From Brevundimonas sp. MF30-B (GTDB taxonomy: Bacteria; Pseudomonadota; Alphaproteobacteria; Caulobacterales; Caulobacteraceae), in NCBI RefSeq assembly GCF_004683885.1, contig NZ_CP038440.1, positions 1,460,001 to 1,524,000 of the forward strand: a DNA stretch of 64,000 bases, read 5' to 3'. Numbering within the stretch: position 1 is the first letter of the stretch; each line of letters begins with the position of its first letter. The notes beneath the pieces are model-generated. The model worked only from the letters and a program-made list of their open reading frames with translations, was not told where the DNA came from and did no database searches. The position numbers were made by a program, and so were the translations under genes. Below, in pieces: positions 56,580 to 64,000 of the stretch.

Positions 56580-58736
56580 CTAGAAGTCCGTCGAGATCGA
56601 CAGGCGGAAGGCGCGCGGCTGGCCCAGGGTCAGATAGTTGGCGCCCGGATAGCCGCCGACGGCCACCCAGTGATCCTCATCCGCCAGATTCTCGACGCGA
56701 GCACGGATCGTCAGCGGCCGGCCGCCGGCTTCGAAGGCGTAGCGAACGCCGGCGTCCAGCCGGGTCCAACTCTCCAGCTCGACGGCGTTGTCGGCGCTGA
56801 CCGGCTGCGAACCGGTATGGACCACGCGGCCCTCGACGGTCAGGCCCGGCGCGAAGGGCGCGTCCCATTCCACGTTCAGATTGGTCTGAAACTCGGGCAC
56901 GCCGATGGGGCGCTTGCCGTCCAGGGCGCCGTTTTCCGTGCGCTTCAGTTCTGCGTCCAGCCAGGTCCAGCCGCCCAGGATGCGCAGCCCCTCGCGCGGC
57001 TCGCCGAAGAAGGCGACCTCGACGCCGCGGTTCTCCTGCTCGCCGTTGGCGGCGAAGACGTTGTCGGCGTTCACGAAGGCGCTCGGCAGGGTCAAGCTGA
57101 ACAGGCTGACCGAGCCGCCGAAGACGCCGACGTCGTACTTCAGGCCGATCTCGGCCTGTTCGGCGCGAAAGGGCGAGAGGACCTCGCCGCGGTTGTCCGC
57201 CGTCGCCGGCGCCGTCTGGCCGGGCAGCAGCGCCTCCGCGTAGTTGGCGTAGAGCGAAATCTGATCGATCGGGCGATAGAGCAGGGCGAAGACAGGGGTG
57301 ACGGCGTCGCCATCGTACGCGCCGATTTCGCCGCCGGTGTTGTAGTCAAAGTTGCGGGTCTGGATTTCCTGGTAGCGGACACCGACGGTCGCCGAGGCCT
57401 TGCCGTCCAGGAAGCGCATCATGTCGGCCACGGCGACGCTGGAGTTACGCACCCGCCCGACTACGCCTGGCGCGTCGAGGTCGCCGCCGATCAAGGCGTT
57501 GGGGGTCGGAGGCGGGACGAATACCGGATCGTACAGGTCCGACGCGAAGCCCGCGAAATCGGAAAAGGCGTAGGCGTTCTTTTCACGCGACTGCACACGC
57601 GAGGCCGAGGCCACCAACCGATGGCTGACCGGGCCCGTGGAGACATCGGCGCGCACGCCGACATCGGCGGCGAAGACCTGATCCTCGCGCGCGTTGTCGA
57701 ACCGATAGGCGCTCAGCGCGCCATCGGGCTGGGCCGCCGGATTGGCCAGACGGTTGCGCTCCTCGCCCAGACGGCCGCCGACGGCGGCCCAGGCGGTCAC
57801 GGCGTCGCTGAGATCGAACTCGCCGCGCGCGGCGCCGAACAGCTGCCTCTCGTCGGTGAAGGTCCAGGGCTGGGCGAAGTTGCGCTCGGCGTCCGGCGGC
57901 GTCGGCACGGCGCCCGCGGGCGTCACCTGGGGCCGCGGCGCGTCGATGCGGTGGTCCTGCCAACCCAGGTCGGCCGAGAAGCGGGCGCGGTCGCCGCGCC
58001 GGTCCAGGCCCAGGCCGATGACCGTCAGTTCGCGGTTCTCGCCCTCGACCGCGCCTTCGCCGCCACGCGCGGCGATGTTCAGCCGTCCGCCCCAGGCGTT
58101 GTCGTCCCCAAAGCGGCGGGCCAGATCGGCGGCGGCGTAGATCTCGCCGCCCGACGACCAGCCGCCGGTCAGGCGGTTCAGCGTCTGGTCCGGGGCGCGC
58201 TTGGGCGTCAGATTGACCGCGCCGCCCACGCCGCTGCCGCCCGGCGCCGCGCCGTTCAGGAAGGCGCTGGCGCCGTGAAAGACCTCGACCCGCTCAAGGA
58301 ACTCGGCGGCCACGAACTGGCGGGGCAGGACGCCGTACAGGCCGTTGTAGGTCATGTCGTCCGAATAGACCGGGAAGCCGCGGATGACGTACAACTCCTG
58401 GAAGTTGCCGAACCCTTTGGTCAGGCGCACCGCAGGGTCGTTCTGCAGGACATCGGCAACGCTCCGGGCCTGCTGGTCGCGCGCCAGCTGCGCGGTGAAG
58501 TTGGTGGTGGCGAACGGCGTGTCCATCACCTCGAGCGCGCCGAACAGCCCGACCCGACCGCCGGCAGCGACCTGTCCGCCCGCGTAGGCGGGCGGCTGGC
58601 GCACCTGAGACCCGGTGACAACGACTTCGCTGAGCTCCACCGCCGTCTGCCGGGCGGGCGCAGGCTGAGCCACGGCGGTGACGGCCGAGAGGCCCAAGAA
58701 GGACGCCGAGGCGGCCAGGAACAGCTTCAGACCCAC
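56580..58736 (-). CDS. TonB-dependent siderophore receptor
   Basis: A 718-residue outer-membrane receptor: signal peptide (about 1-23), plug domain (about 45-180; SVADVLQNDPAVRL, YVIRGFPV, ERVEVFHGASAFLNG) and 22-strand barrel ending LSISTDF. GTG 58736 with SD AGGAG is chosen. The substrate cannot be told, but PepSY partners suggest iron siderophore. First gene of an operon with the two downstream genes. Confidence 0.92.
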   Translation of the reverse strand: MGLKLFLAASASFLGLSAVTAVAQPAPARQTAVELSEVVVTGSQVRQPPAYAGGQVAAGGRVGLFGALEVMDTPFATTNFTAQLARDQQARSVADVLQNDPAVRLTKGFGNFQELYVIRGFPVYSDDMTYNGLYGVLPRQFVAAEFLERVEVFHGASAFLNGAAPGGSGVGGAVNLTPKRAPDQTLNRLTGGWSSGGEIYAAADLARRFGDDNAWGGRLNIAARGGEGAVEGENRELTVIGLGLDRRGDRARFSADLGWQDHRIDAPRPQVTPAGAVPTPPDAERNFAQPWTFTDERQLFGAARGEFDLSDAVTAWAAVGGRLGEERNRLANPAAQPDGALSAYRFDNAREDQVFAADVGVRADVSTGPVSHRLVASASRVQSREKNAYAFSDFAGFASDLYDPVFVPPPTPNALIGGDLDAPGVVGRVRNSSVAVADMMRFLDGKASATVGVRYQEIQTRNFDYNTGGEIGAYDGDAVTPVFALLYRPIDQISLYANYAEALLPGQTAPATADNRGEVLSPFRAEQAEIGLKYDVGVFGGSVSLFSLTLPSAFVNADNVFAANGEQENRGVEVAFFGEPREGLRILGGWTWLDAELKRTENGALDGKRPIGVPEFQTNLNVEWDAPFAPGLTVEGRVVHTGSQPVSADNAVELESWTRLDAGVRYAFEAGGRPLTIRARVENLADEDHWVAVGGYPGANYLTLGQPRAFRLSISTDF

Positions 58737-58749
58737 GCGGTTACGCTCC

Positions 58750-58778
58750 TAATAATAAGAATGCGTCGCAATACATAG
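58750..58778 (-). promoter_or_regulatory. possible Fur/iron-responsive operator of the TonB receptor operon
   Basis: The minus strand just upstream of the SD reads TTGCGACGCATTCTTATTA, an AT-rich imperfect palindrome similar to alphaproteobacterial Fur boxes (TTGCGA...TTCTCA type). Assigned by position and resemblance only. Confidence 0.35.
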
Positions 58779-58817
58779 TTCGAAGCTGGGGCGCAACTGG
58801 CGCGCCGCCAACCAGCG

Positions 58818-59171
58818 TTGCGCCAAGCGGGGCTCGTCACAACCGTTCGGACATGCCTGTCGGACCCTTTGGAGGCGGAGCGATCCAGTCTGTCGAAGGA
58901 GGCGGGGGAAGGCTGCGAGGTCGAACGGGCGGCGATCCCGGGCGGGCTGCGCCATGTCCAGCGATGCGAGGGCTTCGGGCTGAAGTCCCTGGTCAAGACC
59001 GAAATGAGCGGCGATGCCGAGGGGTGCGAGTTCAAGAGCCGCACGGTATTGAACGACCGCCCGCCGCTGGAAGTGATGCATAGGGGCCGCTGGACCGGGC
59101 CGTGCCCTGCTGGCATGTCCGAATACGACAGGGTCGGCGAGGAGATGCTGGAACTCGCGCCAGCCCGATAG
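58818..59171 (+). pseudogene. DUF3617-like fragment, N-terminus apparently missing
   Basis: A 117-codon frame with protein-like composition: TVRTCLS, GEGCEVERAAIPGGLRHVQR, SRTVLNDRPPLEVMHRGRWT, GPCPAGM. Cysteine spacing and the GRWTGPCPAGM ending resemble the C-terminal part of DUF3617 proteins (normally about 150-170 residues with a signal peptide). No signal peptide or convincing start precedes it (a TTG is at 58818). The 600-bp stretch between the TonB receptor and DUF892 genes otherwise holds nothing I can identify. Confidence 0.45.
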
Positions 59172-59332
59172 CCGGCGGGCCAGGCGGACTGTCGTCCGCG
59201 CCGCTGGCGTCGTCTTTGTCGAGTTTCCGACTTTGGAACGGGCGGGCTTGAAGGCGGTTCGGTGGGTGGGTCAGCGTGGCCGGCTGCGAGCCGGCGCCTG
59301 ATGTCCGCAAACCTCAGAGACGGAGCTGAACC

Positions 59333-59836
59333 ATGGCCGAGAAGACTCTCGACAACCTTTTCTACGACACGCTCAAGGACATCTATTATGCCGAGCGGAA
59401 GATCGTGAAGGCCTTGCCCAAGATGGCGCGCGGCGCCCAGTCGGACGAGCTGAAGGCGGCCTTCGAAAAGCACCGCGTGGAGACCGAGGGACAGATCGAA
59501 CGCCTTCAGCAGGTGTTTGACCTGATCGGCAAACGCGCGATGGGCAAGACCTGCGACGCCATCGAAGGCATCATCGCAGAGGGCGAGGAGATCCTCGAGG
59601 AATACGAGGGCACCGATGCGCTGGATGCCGGCCTGATCGCGGCAGCCCAGGCGGTCGAACACTATGAGATCACCCGGTACGGCACGCTGAAGCGCTGGGC
59701 GATGTTGCTGGGACATGACGAGGCGGCTCGCCTGTTGGATGAGACGCTGCAGGAGGAGTCGAAGACCGACGTCGATCTGACCGCCCTGGCCGACGCGCGA
59801 GCCAACGAGGAGGCTCAGGGGGCTCGGGCCGCCTGA
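59333..59836 (+). CDS. DUF892 ferritin-like protein (YciE/YciF family)
   Basis: A 167-residue four-helix ferritin-like protein, LFYDTLKDIYYAERKIVKAL at the N-terminus, and EHYEITRYGTLKRWA plus LDETLQEESKTD at the C-terminus. Carboxylates and histidines give a possible di-iron site. Family members respond to osmotic or oxidative stress. SD GGAG. Confidence 0.9.
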   Translation: MAEKTLDNLFYDTLKDIYYAERKIVKALPKMARGAQSDELKAAFEKHRVETEGQIERLQQVFDLIGKRAMGKTCDAIEGIIAEGEEILEEYEGTDALDAGLIAAAQAVEHYEITRYGTLKRWAMLLGHDEAARLLDETLQEESKTDVDLTALADARANEEAQGARAA

Positions 59837-59850
59837 CGCTCGACCGCAGG

Positions 59851-59877
59851 GGGCGCGGCTTCAGTCGCGCCGCGCCC
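59851..59877 (+). terminator. possible terminator hairpin after the DUF892 gene
   Basis: A 9-bp GC stem (GGGCGCGGC/GCCGCGCCC) with a 9-nt loop, 14 bp after the stop, without a T-run. Confidence 0.4.
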
Positions 59878-59986
59878 TCCGTCGGCCCCGCCGCCTATGC
59901 GGTGAAAGAAGGTCATCTGACCAAAGCCTGTTGCAGTTTCACACCTGCGCCAACACATTGGCGGTCCGCCAGCCAAGGGCCCGCCC

Positions 59987-61276
59987 ATGCTTCGTCGCTT
60001 CTTCGCAATCCCGCTCTGGCAGCGGACATTCGCCGGCCTCGCCCTGGGCGTGCTGGCCGGCCTGATCATGGGGCCGGCGGCGGAAACCTGGCTCCAGCCG
60101 ATCGGCGACGTCTATCTGAACCTGATCCGCATGGTTGTGGCGCCGCTGGTGCTGTTCACCATCGCCTCGTCCATCGCCCGCCTGGGGGAGGGCGCGGGGG
60201 CGGTGCGCCTGGGCATGCGGACGATCCTGTGGTTCGCGCTCACGTCGTTGCTCGCCGTGCTGGTCGGGATCGCCTTCGGCCATCTGATCAATCCAGGCCT
60301 GGGGCTGGGCGATCTGCCGCTGGGCGAGGTGCGCGAACGCGAAATCCCAACGCCCCTCGAGGTGCTCATCGGCGTTGTGCCGACCAATCCCTTCGCCGCT
60401 CTGGCCGAGGGGCGCATTCTGCAGATCATCTTCTTCTCGGCCCTGGTGGGCGCCGCTCTGGTGGCGCTGGGCGAGCGCGCCGCCGGGGCGCGCAGGTTGA
60501 TCGACGAGGGCGCCTCGATCATCTTCCGCATCACCCGCTGGGTGATCCAGCTGACGCCGTTCGGCGTCTTCGCCCTGATCGGCTCGGTGGTCGGCGGCTA
60601 CGGCTGGGAGGCGCTGCTGCCGCTCGGCAAGTTCATCATCGCCATCTACGCGGCGTGCCTGTTCCACATCCTGGTGGTCTATTCCGGCTTGCTGAAGCTG
60701 CATGGCCTGAAGGTGACGTCCTTCTTCCGCGGCGCCTTTGCGGCCCAGCAGACGGCCTTCGCCACCTCGTCGTCCCTGGGCACTCTGCCGATCACCCTGC
60801 GCCAGACGGTCGAGCGGCTGGGCGTGCCGCAGGCCTACGCCTCGTTCGCCGTGCCTCTGGGCGCCAATGTGAAGATGGACGGCTGCGGCGCCATCTATCC
60901 CGCCATCGCGTCGATATTCATCGCACAGTACTTCGGCATAGAGCTGACCCTGACGCAGTACGTGCTGATCGGCCTGACCGCCGTCCTGGGCTCACTGGGC
61001 ACCGCCGGAGTGCCGGGCACTTCCATCGTCATGCTGACGCTGACGCTGTCGACAGCGGGTCTGCCGCTGGAAGGCATCGGCTACATCATCGCCATCGACC
61101 GGATCATCGACATGATGCGCACCGCCACCAATGTCACGGGACAAATGCTGGTGCCTGTCCTGGTCGCCAAGGAGGAAGGCATTCTCAACGAGGACGTCTA
61201 TGAGGGGCGTGTCGCGTGGCTGCCGGGCGACCCCGACGAACGCGCCATGGAAACCGGCCCAGCCGCTGGAATCTGA
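59987..61276 (+). CDS. dicarboxylate/amino acid:cation symporter (DAACS family)
   Basis: A 429-residue transporter with eight TM helices and two hairpins. Signatures: ATSSSLGTLPITL (HP1), PLGANVKMDGCGAIYPAIA (NMDGT-like motif in TM7), GVPGTSIVMLTLTL (HP2) and DRIIDMMRTATNVTGQ. Takes up glutamate, aspartate or C4-dicarboxylates with Na+ or H+; the exact substrate cannot be told. In NMDGT the T is C here. Confidence 0.92.
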   Translation: MLRRFFAIPLWQRTFAGLALGVLAGLIMGPAAETWLQPIGDVYLNLIRMVVAPLVLFTIASSIARLGEGAGAVRLGMRTILWFALTSLLAVLVGIAFGHLINPGLGLGDLPLGEVREREIPTPLEVLIGVVPTNPFAALAEGRILQIIFFSALVGAALVALGERAAGARRLIDEGASIIFRITRWVIQLTPFGVFALIGSVVGGYGWEALLPLGKFIIAIYAACLFHILVVYSGLLKLHGLKVTSFFRGAFAAQQTAFATSSSLGTLPITLRQTVERLGVPQAYASFAVPLGANVKMDGCGAIYPAIASIFIAQYFGIELTLTQYVLIGLTAVLGSLGTAGVPGTSIVMLTLTLSTAGLPLEGIGYIIAIDRIIDMMRTATNVTGQMLVPVLVAKEEGILNEDVYEGRVAWLPGDPDERAMETGPAAGI

Positions 61277-61346
61277 TGTTGCAAGGCCGGGCGACGCGGG
61301 CTATGTCCGCGCCTCCCGACGGCGTGAATGCACGCCGTTTCAGGCT

Positions 61347-61421
61347 GGATGCGTAGCTCAGCGGGAGAGCACCTCGTTCACACCGAGGGGGTCACAGGTT
61401 CAATCCCTGTCGCATCCACCA
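61347..61421 (+). tRNA. tRNA-Val (anticodon CAC)
   Basis: A 75-nt cloverleaf: acceptor GGATGCG/CGCATCC, D-arm GCTCAGCGGGAGAGC, anticodon stem CCTCG/CGAGG with loop TTCACAC, T-arm ACAGGTTCAATCCCTGT and encoded CCA. Reads GTG. Confidence 0.95.
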
Positions 61422-61525
61422 TTTTCTTCAATCTAATGCGGTTTCGGCCCGTCAGCGCGCACGCGAAACGGCGGCGAGGTTCGTGGTCGAACGGTCGCGT
61501 TGAGCGAACGGCGCGGCGCGTTCAG

Positions 61526-61563
61526 CCGGCTGGCGCCCCGGCGGTGCGCGGGGCGCCAGCCGG
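61526..61563 (-). terminator. strong hairpin after the histone-H1-like gene
   Basis: A perfect 15-bp stem (CCGGCTGGCGCCCCG / CGGGGCGCCAGCCGG) with an 8-nt loop, 11 bp past the stop. No T-run, so termination may be factor dependent. Confidence 0.55.
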
Positions 61564-61573
61564 GGCCCTTCGA

Positions 61574-62110
61574 TCAGTTGGACTTGCCGAAGAGCCAATC
61601 GAAGAAGCCGCGCTTCTTCTGGGCCGGCTCTGCGGGCGCCGGAGCCGGAGCCGGGGCCGCGGGGGCGGGGGCGCTCGACGCGGCCGGCGCCGCAACGGCC
61701 GCAGCCTTGGGAGTCTGAGCGACGGCGGGGGCCTTGGCTTTCGGCTTCGCCGCTGCGGCAGCGGCCTTGACCGCGGGTTTGGCGGTCTTGGCAGCGGTCT
61801 TGGGCTTGCCGGCCGGGCTCGGCTTGGCGGTCGCTGTCTTGGCCGCGCCAGGCTTGGCGGCGGTCTTGGGCGAGGCCTTGGTCGGGGCGGCCTTGGTCGC
61901 AGCCGTCTTCACCGGGGCGGCCTTCACGGCGGCGGGCTTGGATTTGGCCGGCGTCTTCGCCGCCGCCGTCTTCGGCGCGACGGTCTTGGTCGCGGCGGTC
62001 TTCGCCGGCGCCGCTTTCGGCGCAGCCTTTGCGCTCGACTTCGCCGCCGGTTTGGGCTTGGAAGCGCCTGAAGCGGACGCAGTTTTCGACGCAGACGGTG
62101 ACTTGGCCAT
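61574..62110 (-). CDS. histone-H1-like Ala/Lys/Pro-rich protein
   Basis: A 178-residue protein built of AAKP/TAAK-type repeats (about 1-130), an alanine-proline spacer and a conserved ending KKRGFFDWLFGKSN. The lysine repeats resemble bacterial histone-H1-like proteins that bind nucleic acids. The C-terminal aromatic motif may anchor it to a partner. Divergent from prmA. Confidence 0.75.
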   Translation of the reverse strand: MAKSPSASKTASASGASKPKPAAKSSAKAAPKAAPAKTAATKTVAPKTAAAKTPAKSKPAAVKAAPVKTAATKAAPTKASPKTAAKPGAAKTATAKPSPAGKPKTAAKTAKPAVKAAAAAAKPKAKAPAVAQTPKAAAVAAPAASSAPAPAAPAPAPAPAEPAQKKRGFFDWLFGKSN

Positions 62111-62193
62111 GTTTTCCCCGACCCCTCGGTTGTGGAGAGCCGCCCGGCCCGCGCCGGATAGCTGTGATTCGCCATCATAACCGGGTTTGAGAA

Positions 62194-63072
62194 ATGTCAG
62201 AGTCCGCCGTTCAGATCACCGCTCGCGGCCCGCGAGACGCCGCCGAGGCCGCCGCCGCCGCCGTCGATGCGGACATCGCGCTGGAAGGCGCGACCTATTC
62301 GATCCTCGAGGAGGATGAGGACAAGGGCGTCTGGCGCATCGACGGCTTTCCGACTTCCGACGAGGAAGCCCGTCTGATGGAAGCCGTTCTGCGCGGGTAC
62401 GAGGACCTGGAAGTCGTGGTCGAGAAGCTGGCCGACGCCGACTGGCTGGCCATGTCGCTGTCCGGCCTGCCGCCGGTCGAGGCTGGGCGCTTCTTCGTTT
62501 ATGGCGCGCACGATCAGGGCAAGGTGCCCGAGGGGCGGGTCAATCTGAAGATCGACGCGGGCGCGGCCTTTGGAACCGGGCACCACGGTACGACGGTCGG
62601 CTGCTTGGAGGCGTTCGACCGCCTGCTGCAGACCGAGTGCTTCGACAAGGTGCTGGACGTGGGCTGCGGCACAGGCGTGCTGGCCATTGCGGCGGCCAAG
62701 ACCGGTTCGCCGATCGCCGTCGGCACAGACATCGACGAGCCCTCGGCCCGCATCGCCAATGAGAACGCCGAGATCAACGACGCCAAGTGCGACTTCTATT
62801 TCGCCGACGGCCTCAGCGATCCGCGCATCGCCCAGCATGCGCCCTATGATCTGGTGTTCGCCAACATCCTGGCCGCGCCCCTGGTCGAGCTGGCGCCCGA
62901 GATCGCCGGTGCGCTGAAGTCAGGCGGCGTCGCCATACTGTCGGGGTTGCTGAGGACTCAAGAAGAACGGGTTCTGGACGCCTATCGCCCCCTGGGCTTC
63001 ATCGTCGAACAGACCATACATCACGACGCCTGGTCGGCGCTGGCGCTGCGCAAGGCCGGGCAGGAGGGTTAA
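62194..63072 (+). CDS. prmA: ribosomal protein L11 methyltransferase
   Basis: A 292-residue SAM methyltransferase. Substrate part at N-terminus, then [20 protein letters not shown] and the SAM motif [17 protein letters not shown] (about 154-168), and [19 protein letters not shown], all diagnostic for PrmA. Confidence 0.95.
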   Translation: MSESAVQITARGPRDAAEAAAAAVDADIALEGATYSILEEDEDKGVWRIDGFPTSDEEARLMEAVLRGYEDLEVVVEKLADADWLAMSLSGLPPVEAGRFFVYGAHDQGKVPEGRVNLKIDAGAAFGTGHHGTTVGCLEAFDRLLQTECFDKVLDVGCGTGVLAIAAAKTGSPIAVGTDIDEPSARIANENAEINDAKCDFYFADGLSDPRIAQHAPYDLVFANILAAPLVELAPEIAGALKSGGVAILSGLLRTQEERVLDAYRPLGFIVEQTIHHDAWSALALRKAGQEG

Positions 63073-63140
63073 CGACGGAACCGCCGCTACCGGCCTCCGT
63101 TCAACGGCGACGCTTCAAGTGCTTCAGGGAGGAAGCCGCC

Positions 63141-63623
63141 GTGACCCATTACGACAACGATCCGAACCGGCTCGTCGAGGGCCCGGCCTATGTCGAACAG
63201 GTGCATACCGAAACCGTGGTGGTGCGCCCCGACCGCGAGAGCAATCTGGGCTGGTGGATTGCGGGCATTCTGGCTGGCGGCGTGCTGCTGGCGGTGATCT
63301 GGATCCTGGCCAGCGGCAACGGGTCGGATCAGGACGCCCTGGCCGCCGCGCGCCTGGCCGAGGCCGAGGCGATCCAGGCGCAGGCCGAGGCGGACCGCGC
63401 CGCGCTTCAGGGGCAGGCCGCTCAGATTCAGTCGGGCGCCGCTCAGGGCGTGGCCCTGGCGCAAGCCGACGCCGCCCGCGCGCAGGCCGACGCCGCCCGC
63501 GCCGAGGCCGAGGCGCGCGCCTCCGAAGCCCGCGCCGCCGAGGCCAGCGCCCGCACCGCCCTGCCGCCGCCCCAGGCCGCGACCGGACCAGTCGTGATCA
63601 CGCCGACCTCGCCCCAGCCCTGA
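63141..63623 (+). CDS. single-TM protein with alanine-rich coiled coil
   Basis: A 160-residue protein with a cytoplasmic N-terminus (about 1-35), one TM helix (about 37-57), and a long alanine/glutamate/glutamine repeat helix (about 62-135, AQADAARAEAEARA) ending in a proline-rich tail. Function unknown. SD GGAGG. Confidence 0.7.
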   Translation: MTHYDNDPNRLVEGPAYVEQVHTETVVVRPDRESNLGWWIAGILAGGVLLAVIWILASGNGSDQDALAAARLAEAEAIQAQAEADRAALQGQAAQIQSGAAQGVALAQADAARAQADAARAEAEARASEARAAEASARTALPPPQAATGPVVITPTSPQP

Positions 63624-63670
63624 GGCCGGCGGGGTTGAGGTGAGCGGGCGGGGGGCCTAGGTCTCCCGCC

Positions 63671-64000
63671 ATGAGACAGACCTTTGACGAAACCACCGAT
63701 CCCTCGTTCGGCGAAAAGCACCTGCCGCTGGTGCGCGCCCGCATGGCCGCCCAGGGCCTGGACGGCTTTCTGGTCCCGCACGAGGACGAGCATCAGAACG
63801 AGTATCTGCCTGAGGCCAATGAGCGTCTGGCCTGGCTGAGCGGTTTCACCGGTTCGGCAGGCGCGGGCGCGGTGCTCAAGGATCGCGCGGCGGTGTTCGC
63901 CGACGGGCGCTACACCGTTCAGGTGAGGGCACAGGTCGACGCCAAACAGTTCGAGATCCTCGACCTGACCGACGGCGGCGTGGCGGCCTGGCTGGAAGGC
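63671..64000 (+). CDS. pepP: Xaa-Pro aminopeptidase (creatinase-N domain), 3' end outside window
   Basis: The first 110 codons are present: MRQTFDETTDPSFGEKHLPL, then RMAAQGLDGFLVPHEDEHQN and ERLAWLSGFTGSAGAGAVL to FADGRYTVQVRAQVD, the classic creatinase-N region of aminopeptidase P. The catalytic metal domain lies off the right edge. The symbol is tentative. Confidence 0.85.
   Translation, partial: MRQTFDETTDPSFGEKHLPLVRARMAAQGLDGFLVPHEDEHQNEYLPEANERLAWLSGFTGSAGAGAVLKDRAAVFADGRYTVQVRAQVDAKQFEILDLTDGGVAAWLEG

Overview
The window is a gene-dense, high-GC stretch of an alphaproteobacterial chromosome, most likely a Caulobacteraceae member close to Brevundimonas. The main evidence is the dinB / divK-pleD locus: PleD is 454 residues with GGEEF at 368-372 and the inhibitory RxxD at 359-362. 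A class I lysyl-tRNA synthetase, a TonB-dependent receptor with PepSY partners, and several small proteins of Caulobacterales type agree. The identification is inferred from gene content only.

Layout. 1-5.4 kb: tamB (running off the left edge) and tamA, the outer-membrane translocation module, then a small lipoprotein. 5.5-13.2 kb: hybrid histidine kinase, racemase-type CoA transferase, tRNA-Lys, ligase-associated exonuclease, two hotdog thioesterases, a tandem pair of related small helical proteins, a 4-TM protein and an S24 repressor. 13.3-16.2 kb: class I LysRS and a HTH protein. 16.3-19.5 kb is accessory: a DsbA/FrnE-like gene between two copies of a hairpin-rich repeat, a truncated Zeta-like kinase with a small upstream ORF, and a low-GC AlbA_2/RecG-like gene. 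19.5-30.5 kb: thiC with a TPP riboswitch, BLUF photoreceptor, a TIGR02587/88-type membrane pair, D-cysteine desulfhydrase, an Asp/Glu racemase, prfC and a gluzincin-TPR protein. 31-34.3 kb: TadG-like vWA protein and pccB. 34.3-36.5 kb is a second accessory patch: a low-GC gene fused to the start of a LMW phosphatase-like gene, then a repeat-DUF559-repeat cassette that appears inserted in front of a GST gene. 36.5-45.7 kb: isovaleryl-CoA dehydrogenase, degenerate GH24 protein, mgtE, tRNA-Leu, FliN-like protein, lipB, S41 protease, msrB and a DedA protein. 45.8-50.6 kb: the cell-shape operon mreC-mreD-mrdA-rodA, with four-base overlaps and no mreB. 50.6-54.2 kb: dinB, divK-pleD, a MarR remnant and rpmG. 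54.3-58.8 kb: a response regulator and an iron-uptake set (TonB receptor, PepSY protein, small membrane protein). 59-64 kb: DUF892 protein, dicarboxylate/amino-acid symporter, tRNA-Val, histone-H1-like protein, prmA, and the start of an aminopeptidase P.

Most of the window is core chromosome. The most unusual material is the repeat family found near 16.3, 17.2, 35.3, 35.4 and 35.8 kb. At 35.2-35.9 kb two inverted repeats enclose a DUF559 nuclease-like gene and supply its Shine-Dalgarno sequence. The unit lies between two 29-bp direct copies of the GST gene's 5' end, so an insertion can be read directly from the sequence. A second join, at the CTG start of the phosphatase gene, lies one gene upstream.
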